From Streptomyces sp. B21-105 (GTDB lineage: Bacteria; Actinomycetota; Actinomycetes; Streptomycetales; Streptomycetaceae), in NCBI RefSeq assembly GCF_036898465.1, contig NZ_JARUMJ010000001.1, positions 6,882,001 to 6,946,000 of the forward strand: a DNA stretch of 64,000 nt, given 5' to 3'. Shown piece by piece: positions 24,582-32,847 of the stretch. A program made the translations under genes and the position numbers. The notes beneath the pieces are model-generated. The model was not told where the DNA came from. It saw only the letters and a program-made list of their open reading frames with translations, and did no database searches. Within the stretch, counting starts at the first letter, position 1, and each line of letters begins with the position of its first letter.

Positions 24582-27395
24582 ATGCAGAGCGCGTCGGACC
24601 GGCACGAGTACCCCGCCCACTGGGAGGCCGACGTGGTGCTGCGCGACGGCGGCACCGCGCGCGTGCGCCCCATCACCGCCGACGACGCCCAGCGCCTGGT
24701 CAGCTTCTACGAGCAGGTCTCGGACGAGTCGAAGTACTACCGCTTCTTCGCGCCCTACCCGCGCCTGTCCGCGAAGGACGTCCACCGGTTCACGCACCAC
24801 GACTTCGTGGACCGGGTGGGACTCGCGGCCACGGTCGGCGGCGAGTTCATCGCCACCGTGCGGTACGACCGCATCGGCCCGGACGGCATGGCCGCCTCCG
24901 CGCCGGCCGACGAGGCCGAGGTGGCCTTCCTCGTGCAGGACGCCCACCAGGGACGCGGCGTCGCCTCCGCGCTCCTCGAACACATCGCGGCCGTCGCCCG
25001 CGAACGCGGTATCCGCCGCTTCGCCGCCGAGGTGCTCCCCGCCAACAACAAGATGATCAAGGTGTTCACGGACGCCGGCTACACCCAGAAGCGCAGCTTC
25101 GAGGACGGCGTCGTCCGCCTGGAGTTCGACCTCGAACCCACCGAGCGCTCCCTCGCCGTGCAGCGCGCGCGGGAACAGCGCGCCGAGGCGCACTCCGTAC
25201 GGCGGCTCCTGACACCCGGCTCGGTCGCCGTCGTGGGTGTCGGTCGCGGCCCGGGCGGGGTCGGCCGAAGCGTCCTCGGCAACCTCCTGGCGGCCGGGTT
25301 CACCGGACGCCTGCACGCCGTGAACCAGGCCTTCCCCGAGGACCTGAAGGAACTGGACGGGGTGCCCGCCCACCGTTCGATCCGGGACATCGCGGAGCCC
25401 GTGGACCTCGCGGTCGTCGCCGTCCGGGCCGAGCAGGTGCCCGCGGCCGTCGCCGAATGCGGCGAACACGGCGTGCAGGGACTCGTCGTGCTGTCCGCCG
25501 GCTATGCCGAGAGCGGCCCCGACGGGCGCGAGCGGCAGCGCGAGCTCGTGCGCCACGCGCGCGCGTACGGCATGCGGATCATCGGCCCCAACGCCTTCGG
25601 GGTCATCAACACCTCTCCCGCGGTGCGGCTCAACGCCTCCCTCGCCCCCGAGATGCCGAGGCCGGGCCGGATCGGCCTGTTCGCCCAGTCCGGGGCCATC
25701 GGCATCGCCCTGCTGTCCCGGCTGCACCGGCGCGGCGGCGGGGTCACCGGCGTCACCGGCGTGTCGACGTTCGTCTCCTCCGGCAACCGCGCGGACGTCT
25801 CCGGCAACGACGTCCTCCAGTACTGGTACGACGACCCCGACACCGACGTCGCCCTCATGTACCTGGAATCCATCGGCAACCCGCGCAAGTTCACCCGCCT
25901 CGCCCGGCGCACCGCGGCCGCCAAGCCCCTGGTCGTCGTCCAGGGCGCCGGTTCCGCCCCGCAGGGGCACGCCGTACGGGCCACGCGGCTGCCGCACGCG
26001 ACGGTGTCGGCGCTGCTGCGGCAGGCCGGCGTGATCCGCGTGGACACCATCACCGAACTGGTCGACACGGGCCTGCTCCTCGCCCGTCAGCCGCTGCCGA
26101 CGGGCCCGCGCGTCGCGATCCTCGGCAACTCCGAGTCCCTCGGACTGCTCACGTACGACGCCTGCCTCTCGGAGGGGCTGCGTCCCCTGCCTCCGCTGGA
26201 CCTGACCACGGAGGCCACGGCGGAGGACTTCCACGCCGCACTGACGCGCGCCCTGGCCGACGCGACGTGCGACGCGGTGGTCGTGACGGCCATCCCGGCG
26301 ATCGGGGAGACCTCGCCCGGCGACGCGGAACTCGCCGAGGCCCTGCGCTCGGCCGCGGCCGCGGCCCCCGCCAAACCGGTGCTCGTGGTGCACGTGGAGC
26401 TCGGCGGCCTCGCGGCGGCGCTGTCCGCCGCTGCGAGCACCGCACCGCGCGCGGGCGCGAGCCCACGCGCGCGTGTCGCGGCGCAGGACGCCGGGCAGCT
26501 GCAGCCCCCCGTCGTCGAGGCGCCGGCGGGAGCGCACCTCATCCCCGCCTACCCGGCCGCCGAACGCGCCGTCCGCGCCCTCGCGGAGGCCGTGAAGTAC
26601 GCCCAGTGGCGGCGCGAGGCGGCGGACCCGGGCCGGGTGCCCGAGTACGAGGACATCGACGAGCGGGGCGCCGCCGCGCTGATCGACGGGCTCCTCACGC
26701 GCGGGCAGGGACTCACCCTGGGCGCCGAGGAGACCGGCGAACTGCTCGGCCGTTACGGCGTCCGCATCCGCAGGGCGATCCCCGCGCCCTCTCCCGACGA
26801 GGCCGCGCGGGCCGCCGCCGATCTCGGCTACCCCGTCGCCCTCAAGGCCACCGCCCCGCACCTGCGGCACCGGGCCGACCTGGGCGGCGTCCGTCTCGAC
26901 CTGGCCGACGAGGAGCAACTGCGCAGGGCCTACGCCGAGTTGACCGACCTCTTCGGGCGGCCCCAGGAGCTCCGGCCGGTCGTCCAGGCGATGGCGCCGC
27001 GCGGGGTCGACACCGTGGTACGAGCGGTCATCGACCCGGCGGCGGGGGCCGTGCTGTCCTTCGGGCTCGCCGGAGCCGCCTCGCAGCTCCTCGGGGACAT
27101 GGCGCACCGACTGGTTCCGGTCACCGACCGCGACGCGACGTCGCTGATCCGCTCGATCCGGACCGCCCCGCTCCTCTTCGGCTGGCGGGGCTCGACGCCC
27201 GTCGACACCAGGGCCCTGGAGGAGCTGCTGCTGCGCGTCTCACGACTGGTGGACGACCACCCCGAGGTCGTCGCGGTCACCCTGGAGCCGGTGGTCGTCG
27301 CCCCGCACGGCCTGAGCGTCCTCGGCGCGTCCGTCCGCCTCGCACCCCCGCCCGCGCGCGACGACCTCGGTCCGCGGACCCTGCCGGTGTACTGA
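24582..27395 (+). CDS. GNAT-acyl-CoA synthetase fusion (PatA-like protein acetyltransferase)
   Basis: Protein of 937 aa. The N-terminal GNAT acetyltransferase domain spans ~20-180 (VQDAHQGRGVASALLEHIA is the acetyl-CoA loop). It is followed by an NDP-forming acyl-CoA synthetase: a CoA-binding Rossmann part (GSVAVVGVGRGPGGVGRSVL), succinyl-CoA-ligase-like segments (FAQSGAIGIALL), and a C-terminal ATP-grasp half (GYPVALKATAPHLRHRADLGG). The GNAT-first order matches the streptomycete PatA type that acetylates acyl-CoA synthetases; the Pat of enterics has the reverse order. ATG 24582 was chosen over the upstream open frame. The synthetase part may only sense acyl-CoA. Confidence 0.9.
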   Translation: MQSASDRHEYPAHWEADVVLRDGGTARVRPITADDAQRLVSFYEQVSDESKYYRFFAPYPRLSAKDVHRFTHHDFVDRVGLAATVGGEFIATVRYDRIGPDGMAASAPADEAEVAFLVQDAHQGRGVASALLEHIAAVARERGIRRFAAEVLPANNKMIKVFTDAGYTQKRSFEDGVVRLEFDLEPTERSLAVQRAREQRAEAHSVRRLLTPGSVAVVGVGRGPGGVGRSVLGNLLAAGFTGRLHAVNQAFPEDLKELDGVPAHRSIRDIAEPVDLAVVAVRAEQVPAAVAECGEHGVQGLVVLSAGYAESGPDGRERQRELVRHARAYGMRIIGPNAFGVINTSPAVRLNASLAPEMPRPGRIGLFAQSGAIGIALLSRLHRRGGGVTGVTGVSTFVSSGNRADVSGNDVLQYWYDDPDTDVALMYLESIGNPRKFTRLARRTAAAKPLVVVQGAGSAPQGHAVRATRLPHATVSALLRQAGVIRVDTITELVDTGLLLARQPLPTGPRVAILGNSESLGLLTYDACLSEGLRPLPPLDLTTEATAEDFHAALTRALADATCDAVVVTAIPAIGETSPGDAELAEALRSAAAAAPAKPVLVVHVELGGLAAALSAAASTAPRAGASPRARVAAQDAGQLQPPVVEAPAGAHLIPAYPAAERAVRALAEAVKYAQWRREAADPGRVPEYEDIDERGAAALIDGLLTRGQGLTLGAEETGELLGRYGVRIRRAIPAPSPDEAARAAADLGYPVALKATAPHLRHRADLGGVRLDLADEEQLRRAYAELTDLFGRPQELRPVVQAMAPRGVDTVVRAVIDPAAGAVLSFGLAGAASQLLGDMAHRLVPVTDRDATSLIRSIRTAPLLFGWRGSTPVDTRALEELLLRVSRLVDDHPEVVAVTLEPVVVAPHGLSVLGASVRLAPPPARDDLGPRTLPVY

Positions 27396-27396
27396 G

Positions 27397-27882
27397 GTGG
27401 ACGCACGGCGGACCCGGGTGCCGAAGGACGGGGGAGAGCCGGCGCGGACGCTGGAGGCCGGGGTCCCCGCGGCCGTGCGGCACCCCGCGGTCGGCCTGCC
27501 CGAGGGGTCCTGGTGGGACTGGGACGTCGTGGCCTGGACCCCCGGCGAGTTCCGGTTGGCGGCCGGCGCGGATCTCGCGTACCACCACGGCCTGGAACTC
27601 GTCTTCGCCGACCCCGCCTTCGTGGCCTGTCCGGCGGCCTTCCACGACCCCGTGTTCCGGGAGCCGACGCCCGGCGAACTCGAGAGCCTGGACCGCCGCC
27701 TCGGCGAACGCCCCCCGGTCGTGGCCGCGTTCGACGCGGACGCGGGCGGCCCCGATCCCACCCCCTGCCTCGTGGCCGCGGAGCGGCTCGAGATCGTCCG
27801 GGAGCACGTGCTCAGGTACGCGCGCGAGGACGCGCCCCCCGGGCAGCGGTTCGCCCCGTGGGTGTGCCGGCCCCACCGCTGA
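27397..27882 (+). CDS. Conserved hypothetical protein, 161 aa
   Basis: I do not recognise the family. The product is soluble, Trp-rich near WWDWDVVAWTPGEFRLAAGA, with an acidic middle and a charged C-terminus; no membrane segment, signal or metal motif is seen. It starts with GTG two bases after the stop of the PatA-like gene, so it is probably co-transcribed with it. Third-position GC is high and regular, supporting translation. The following gene has its own spacer of about 90 bases. Confidence 0.7.
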   Translation: MDARRTRVPKDGGEPARTLEAGVPAAVRHPAVGLPEGSWWDWDVVAWTPGEFRLAAGADLAYHHGLELVFADPAFVACPAAFHDPVFREPTPGELESLDRRLGERPPVVAAFDADAGGPDPTPCLVAAERLEIVREHVLRYAREDAPPGQRFAPWVCRPHR

Positions 27883-27969
27883 GAAGACGCGCCCCGCGCC
27901 TGCTCCCGGCCCCCGGAAGCGATCGCGAGCGGCACCTCGCAGTCAGTGGGTCCCCGTAGGATGGACCCC

Positions 27970-28557
27970 ATGGCCAAGACCAGTACGACGACCCAGGGGC
28001 TGCGCGCGGCGATCGAGCGCAGCGGCTACTACCCGGCCCTCGTGGCCGAGGCGGTGGAGGCCGCCGTCGGCGGCGATCCGATCCGGTCGTACCTGGTTCA
28101 CCAGGAGACCACGTTCGACCAGAACGAGGTGCGCCGGCATGTGACGGTGCTGGTGCTCACCGGCAATCGCTTCATCGTCAGCCACACCGACGAGCAGGCC
28201 GCCGACACCACCTCCCCGACGCCGTACGCCACGACGTCCACGGAGTCCGTGAAGCTCGGCCGGATCTCGTCGGTCGTCGTCAGCCGCGTGGTCGCCAACC
28301 CGGAGTCGTACACGCCGGGCACCCTGCCGCGCGAGGTGGTGCTGACCATCGGCTGGGGCGCCGTCTCCCGCATCGACCTGGAGCCGGCCGCCTGCGGCGA
28401 CCCCAACTGCGACGCCGACCACGGCTACACCGGCAACTCGACGGCGGACGACCTCAGCCTGCGCGTCAGCGAGGCCGGAGACGGCCCGGAGACGGTGCGC
28501 CAGGCGCTCGCCTTCGCGCAGGCGCTCTCCGAGGCGACAGCGGACGTCCCCCGCTGA
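27970..28557 (+). CDS. DUF5998 family protein
   Basis: Soluble protein of 195 aa starting MAKTSTTTQGLRAAIERSGYY. It has a Cys pair in CGDPNCDADHGYTG and a beta-rich central part (HVTVLVLTGNRFIVSHTDE). It belongs to the actinobacterial DUF5998 family; function unknown. ATG 27970 fits the family start; ATG 27961 is in frame. Its TGA overlaps the ATG of the phosphodiesterase-like gene by one base, so the two are coupled. Confidence 0.88.
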   Translation: MAKTSTTTQGLRAAIERSGYYPALVAEAVEAAVGGDPIRSYLVHQETTFDQNEVRRHVTVLVLTGNRFIVSHTDEQAADTTSPTPYATTSTESVKLGRISSVVVSRVVANPESYTPGTLPREVVLTIGWGAVSRIDLEPAACGDPNCDADHGYTGNSTADDLSLRVSEAGDGPETVRQALAFAQALSEATADVPR

Positions 28558-29747
28558 TGACGCAGCAGGCCTCCTGGGACTTCCCCGAACCGCTCGCCGT
28601 CGCCTCCGCGCCCGTCCCCGCATACGGCTCCGGCTCCCTCGCCGACCTGCTCCCCACGCTGGCGGCGGGCCTGGGCGTGCCCGGCACGACCGCGGCGATC
28701 CCCGAACTGACGCCGGCCGACCGTAACTGCGTCTTCCTGATCGACGGCCTCGGCTGGGAGCAGATCAAGGCCCACCCCGACGAGGCGCCCTACCTGCACG
28801 CGCTTCTCGGCAGCTCGCGCGGGGGCACCGGACGCCCGCTCACCGCCGGCTATCCGGCGACCACCGCGACCTCCCTCGCCTCCGTCGGCACCGGCCTCCC
28901 GCCGGGTGCGCACGGCCTGCCCGGCTACACCGTGCGCAACCCCGCCACCGGCGAGCTGATGAACCAACTGCGCTGGCAGCCGTGGACCGCTCCGGGCGTC
29001 TGGCAGCCCTATCCCACGGTCTTCCAGCTCGCCCACAAGGCGGGCGTGCACGCCGCCCAGGTGTCGTCCCCCGCGTTCCAGAACACCCCGCTGACCAAGG
29101 TCGCGCTCAGCGGCGGAACGTTTCACGGGCGGCTCACCGGCGAGGAGCGCATGGACTGCGCCGCCCAGCAGCTCGCCGCCGGCGACCGCTCCCTCGTCTA
29201 CACCTACTACGCCGAACTGGACGGCGCCGGGCACCGCTACGGCGTCGCCTCCGACACCTGGCGCGGTCAGCTCATGTACGTCGACCGGCTGGTGCAGCGT
29301 CTGGCCGAGCAGCTCCCGCCGCGCAGCGCGCTCTACGTCACCGCCGACCACGGCATGATCGACGTGCCCTTCGACGAGGAGCACCGGATCGACTTCGACG
29401 CGGACTGGGAGCTGAGCGCCGGCGTCGCCCTGCTCGGCGGTGAGGGCCGCGCCCGCCATGTCTACGCCGTGCCGGGCGCCGCAGGCGACGTCCTGACCTG
29501 CTGGCGCGAGGTGCTCGGCGAGCAGTTCTGGGTGGCCTCCCGGGAGGAGGCGATCGACGCGGGCTGGTTCGGTCCGCGGATCGACGAGCGGGTGCACGCC
29601 CGCCTCGGCGACGTGATCGCGGCCGCCCGGGACGACGTCCTGCTCATCGCCTCCGAGAGGGAGCCCAAGGAGTCGTCGATGGTCGGCAACCACGGTTCCA
29701 TGACCCCTGCCGAGCAGCTGGTCCCCCTGCTCGAAGTACGCTCCTGA
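28557..29747 (+). CDS. Alkaline phosphatase/nucleotide pyrophosphatase superfamily protein
   Basis: Protein of 396 aa with metal-site landmarks of the alkaline phosphatase superfamily: NCVFLIDGLGWE (first Asp), YPATTATSLASVGTG (nucleophile Thr region), YAELDGAGHRYG, and YVTADHGMIDV (Asp-His). The C-terminus has a further His in SMVGNHGSMTP. It probably hydrolyses a phosphodiester or phosphomonoester; the substrate is unknown, and no signal peptide is evident. It is coupled to DUF5998 and followed by tdk after 55 bases. Confidence 0.88.
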   Translation: MTQQASWDFPEPLAVASAPVPAYGSGSLADLLPTLAAGLGVPGTTAAIPELTPADRNCVFLIDGLGWEQIKAHPDEAPYLHALLGSSRGGTGRPLTAGYPATTATSLASVGTGLPPGAHGLPGYTVRNPATGELMNQLRWQPWTAPGVWQPYPTVFQLAHKAGVHAAQVSSPAFQNTPLTKVALSGGTFHGRLTGEERMDCAAQQLAAGDRSLVYTYYAELDGAGHRYGVASDTWRGQLMYVDRLVQRLAEQLPPRSALYVTADHGMIDVPFDEEHRIDFDADWELSAGVALLGGEGRARHVYAVPGAAGDVLTCWREVLGEQFWVASREEAIDAGWFGPRIDERVHARLGDVIAAARDDVLLIASEREPKESSMVGNHGSMTPAEQLVPLLEVRS

Positions 29748-29802
29748 AACTCCAGAACCGCCCCTGTTCCGCCGCACTTCACCGAAAGGCGTCCAACTCC
29801 CC

Positions 29803-30453
29803 ATGCCCGAGCTGGTGTTCTTCTCCGGAACCATGGACTGCGGGAAGTCGACTTTGGCGCTGCAAATCGGCCACAACCGGTCGGCCAGAGGGCTTCAGGG
29901 TGTGATCTTCACACGGGACGACCGAGCGGGGGAGGGGAAGCTGTCGTCTCGGCTGGGGCTGGTGACCGAGGCGGTGGAGGCGGGCCCGGGCCGGGATCTC
30001 TACGGCTATGTGGTGGCGCAGTTGTCGCGGGGCGGCAAAGTCGACTACGTGATCGTGGACGAGGCGCAGTTCCTCGCGCCGGAGCAGGTCGACCAGCTGG
30101 CCCGCATCGTCGACGACCTGAATCTGGACGTGTTCGCGTTCGGTATCACCACCGACTTCCGAACCCGGCTCTTCCCCGGCTCCCAGCGGCTGATCGAGCT
30201 GGCCGACCGGCTGGCGACGCTGCAGGTCGAGGCGATGTGCTGGTGCGGTGCCCGGGCGACGCACAATGCGCGGACGGTGGGCGGGGAGATGGTGGTCGAG
30301 GGCGAGCAGGTCGTGGTCGGAGACGTGCACCGGCCGGCGGAGGACGTGGGGTACGAGGTGCTGTGTCGGCGCCACCACCGTAAGCGGATGACGAGTGACG
30401 TGGCTCGGGCGGCTGCCCTGTCTCCCGACGTGCTGCCGGTCGCCTCGGGCTGA
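29803..30453 (+). CDS. tdk: Thymidine kinase
   Basis: Type II thymidine kinase of 216 aa with P-loop GTMDCGKST (9-17), catalytic/Walker B VDEAQF, and a structural zinc site with CWCGA and a later CRRHH. It phosphorylates thymidine to dTMP for salvage. It ends the block of core genes; a 357-bp spacer without a clear gene follows. Confidence 0.95.
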   Translation: MPELVFFSGTMDCGKSTLALQIGHNRSARGLQGVIFTRDDRAGEGKLSSRLGLVTEAVEAGPGRDLYGYVVAQLSRGGKVDYVIVDEAQFLAPEQVDQLARIVDDLNLDVFAFGITTDFRTRLFPGSQRLIELADRLATLQVEAMCWCGARATHNARTVGGEMVVEGEQVVVGDVHRPAEDVGYEVLCRRHHRKRMTSDVARAAALSPDVLPVASG

Positions 30454-30810
30454 GTCGGCTTCGGCGACGGGCGTGGTGGCAAGGGGCTCATCGACGGCGC
30501 GACGGAGTTCTGAGGCCGGCCGCGGCGTGAAGACGACGGCGAGGTAACGGCTCCGGGCGTCAGGGTTCTCGGTTCGTGGAATCTCAAGGACCGTCAAGCC
30601 TCCGCGGGACACCGGCACGCAGCATCGTGGGCGGGGTCTGCGTGGGTTGGCGCAGTCGTGGGCGGCGCACTGCGCCCCGGAAGGGCGACTTGAGAGAGAT
30701 CGCGAGGCTGTCGGACCCTGCATCAGCTCCGACAGCGGCAAGCGGAGCCGGCCGGCGCAGATCATATAGGGTGAATGCGTTTTCTTGATCGCTCACGGAA
30801 GTAGGCCCAT
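30454..30810. other. Spacer between tdk and the cyclophilin gene
   Basis: No convincing gene. A minus-strand frame here gives a protein-like stretch (LTVLEIPRTENPDARSRYLA...) but has no clear start or family and runs into tdk antisense, so it may be a gene remnant. The right end is AT-richer (ATCATATAGGGTGAATGCG) and likely holds the cyclophilin promoter, followed by RBS GGAAGTAGG at 30797. Confidence 0.5.
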
Positions 30811-31311
30811 ATGACTCAGGTCGTGCTCACCACCAACTTTGGGACGATTACACTCGCGCTCGACGCCGAGAAGGCGCCGAAGACGGTCGAAAACTTCTTG
30901 GCCTATGTCAATGACGGGCACTACGACCAGACCATCTTTCACCGAGTCATCCAGACCTTCATGATCCAGGGTGGCGGCTTCGTCGAGGGCATGTCGCAGA
31001 AGCCGACCCGCGCCCCGATCGAGAACGAGGCGCGCAACGGTCTGCGCAACACCCACTACGCCGTGGCCATGGCCCGTACCTCCGACCCGCACTCGGCGTC
31101 GGCGCAGTTCTTCATCAACACGGCAGACAACGGCTTCCTCGACCACACCGCCCCTTCCCCGCAGGGGTGGGGATACGCGGTGTTCGGCAAGGTCGTCGAG
31201 GGCTTCGAAGTGGTGGACAGGGTCGCCGCAGTCCCGACCGGCCGCCGCAACGGCTTCCAGGACGTTCCGGTGGAGTCCGTGGTCATCATCAGTGCCAAGG
31301 TCGAGCAGTGA
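30811..31311 (+). CDS. ppiB: Cyclophilin-type peptidyl-prolyl isomerase (Gram-negative type)
   Basis: Cytoplasmic PPIase of 166 aa with no signal peptide. It has catalytic Arg45 in [15 protein letters not shown], Phe50, Gln53, the [17 protein letters not shown] block, and the [14 protein letters not shown] insertion typical of proteobacterial PpiB. Where human cyclophilin A has Trp121, a drug contact, this protein has Phe109 (NGFLDH). Cyclophilins of this Gram-negative type are known from some Streptomyces. Its position at the edge of a sanglifehrin-type cluster, whose product class binds cyclophilins, suggests a resistant or buffering copy; this is inference. The strong RBS is four to five bases from ATG. 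Confidence 0.94.
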   Translation: MTQVVLTTNFGTITLALDAEKAPKTVENFLAYVNDGHYDQTIFHRVIQTFMIQGGGFVEGMSQKPTRAPIENEARNGLRNTHYAVAMARTSDPHSASAQFFINTADNGFLDHTAPSPQGWGYAVFGKVVEGFEVVDRVAAVPTGRRNGFQDVPVESVVIISAKVEQ

Positions 31312-31705
31312 GGCCGTGACCGAAGGTTCGCCGGCCTGACGCCGGCGGACACCCGGATTGCTCAAGCGGGCCGGCCCGACGTCCCGTCAACTGCAGCCGC
31401 TGCAGTGCCAGGCCAGGCTCTCCGGCCACGAGTCCCGGCATCAGCCTGGTCCTGGCGCAGGTGGTGATCGCGGAGGTCGGGGCGGACGGAGAAGCGGATC
31501 ACTTCGCCCATCGACCGGGCGGAGAACGGCGGACCCGACGCCTGCTCGCCCGACCCGCGGCACTCGGCCACGGTGATCACACGAGCGGTGCATCACGCGG
31601 TCGCCCGGTTGCGGCTGCCGGACGAGGGGCAGGGCGCCGGCCGCCACTGCCGCCGCGGAGACGGTCACGGCCGGCGGGAACCCGCAGGACCTGAATCAGA
31701 CCTGA

Positions 31706-31749
31706 GCGAGGCTCCGTGTCGGCCTGGGCGAGGCTCCGTGTCGGCCTGA
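31706..31749. repeat. 22-bp tandem duplication
   Basis: GCGAGGCTCCGTGTCGGCCTG occurs twice in direct succession (31706-31727, 31728-31749, with only the last base differing). It has no gene around it. Confidence 0.85.
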
Positions 31750-31779
31750 GCAAAAGCCGCATAGGCGATCATGATGCGA

Positions 31780-31802
31780 GTTAACTCCCCATTGGGGTCA
31801 AC
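31780..31802. promoter_or_regulatory. Imperfect 23-bp palindrome
   Basis: The arms GTTAACTCCCC and GGGGTCAAC are related by inversion around ATT. It could be an operator or a weak terminator. It lies about 200 bases upstream of the first pathway gene. Confidence 0.4.
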
Positions 31803-31884
31803 GTCTCGAATTAATCGATCAGAGCGAAAGTTATGAGGATGACCCCAAGGCCCCAAGCAGATGCCTAGCTACCGCTAACGAACA

Positions 31885-31903
31885 TATGGCCTTGCAGGCC
31901 ATA
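31885..31903. promoter_or_regulatory. Perfect interrupted palindrome, candidate operator
   Basis: TATGGCCT-TGC-AGGCCATA has two perfect 8-bp arms. It sits 84 bases upstream of the predicted start of the hydroxylase gene, in the only AT-rich leader of the region, where a pathway regulator could bind. No regulator gene is in the window. Confidence 0.55.
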
Positions 31904-31986
31904 GTGTGCTGGTGTAGGTTGAAGATCACGGGGGAATCTTCTGAAAGCGTTCGTGTTGGTTCAGGAGTTTTCCCAGGCGGTCTGTT

Positions 31987-32847
31987 TTGTTAGCGACGTC
32001 TTTGGGATTCGTTGTGGACGGGCATGAGCGGTTAATCAGCACACCGACAGGGGACTCTGCTTATCGGCGGCGTCGTGACGAGATCGCGGCTCTCGCGACT
32101 GCTTACGTGCGCGGGGATGTCATCCCCGAGGTGGAGTACACCGATGCCGAGCACGCCGTGTGGCGATTAGTGGCCGAACGACTGCGGGAGCGGCACCGGT
32201 CCCACGCAGCACCCGAATTTCTCGAAGCGGCCGAACAGCTCGGTGTGGGTGTTGAAGAAATTCCGCAGCTGCAGGGTGTTGCCGACCGACTGAACGGGCT
32301 GACCGGCTTCCGGCTGCAGCCTGCTGCGGGCGTGGTTCCCTTCCATCGTTTCTGCGGCTCCCTGGCTGACGGTTATTTCCATTCCACGCAGTACATTCGC
32401 GACGGCGTGACGCCGTTCTACTCGGCCGAACCGGACGTCTTGCACGAGGTCATCGGGCACGGCAGTGCCTTGGCCGACAGCCGGTTCGCCAACCTGTACA
32501 GGCTGGCGGGCGAGGCAGTGCGGCGAGTGGAAACCGAAGCTGCGGTGCAATTCATTTCCAAAGTCTTCTGGTTCACCATCGAGTGCGGCCTCCTTGATGC
32601 GCCCGACGGGCCGCGCGCTTATGGCGCCAGCATCGTGTCGTCCTACGGCGAGCTGGACCAGTTCCGCTCCGCCGAGATCCGAAGGCTGACCATCGCCGAC
32701 ATGGTCGGTACCGGCTACGACATCACCCGGTATCAGGAGACCCTTTACAGTGCCCGCTCCCTGGCGCATCTGGAGGATGTGGCCGGCGGGTTCTGGGAAT
32801 CCTGCGATGACGCGTCCATCGACCGGCTTCTGGAGGCTGCGAAATGA
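31987..32847 (+). CDS. sfaA: Biopterin-type aromatic amino acid hydroxylase (phenylalanine 3-hydroxylase candidate)
   Basis: Protein of 286 aa with the iron-binding signature of aromatic amino acid hydroxylases: EPDVLHEVIGHGS gives His153 and His158, and FWFTIECGLL gives Glu199. In sanglifehrin and pacidamycin pathways a homologue makes L-meta-tyrosine from phenylalanine, and the next genes fit the sanglifehrin set, so m-Tyr supply is inferred. The start is TTG 31987 (AGGCGG six bases upstream) or GTG 32014. It contains TTA codons at 32032 and 32167 (and 31990 if TTG is used), rare in this genome type and pointing to bldA dependence. It is lower in GC than its neighbours. The stop overlaps the next ATG. 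Confidence 0.9.
   Translation: MLATSLGFVVDGHERLISTPTGDSAYRRRRDEIAALATAYVRGDVIPEVEYTDAEHAVWRLVAERLRERHRSHAAPEFLEAAEQLGVGVEEIPQLQGVADRLNGLTGFRLQPAAGVVPFHRFCGSLADGYFHSTQYIRDGVTPFYSAEPDVLHEVIGHGSALADSRFANLYRLAGEAVRRVETEAAVQFISKVFWFTIECGLLDAPDGPRAYGASIVSSYGELDQFRSAEIRRLTIADMVGTGYDITRYQETLYSARSLAHLEDVAGGFWESCDDASIDRLLEAAK

Larger units (their letters stand above)
31312..31986. other. Boundary region between core genome and biosynthetic cluster
   Basis: This 675-bp stretch has no recognisable gene. The left half is GC-rich with only short frames. From about 31740 the composition becomes clearly AT-richer than the rest of the window (e.g. CGAATTAATCGATCAGAGCG), with a 22-bp tandem duplication, an imperfect 23-bp palindrome and a perfect 19-bp interrupted palindrome (listed separately). 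It should contain the promoter of the pathway operon. It may mark the insertion edge of the cluster, but no att site, IS end or integrase remnant was found. Confidence 0.6.

Noticed and set aside
31312..31986. Insertion sequence or integrase attachment site
   Set aside because: No transposase or integrase fragment, no terminal inverted repeats with target duplication, and no tRNA gene were found; the 22-bp duplication is tandem.
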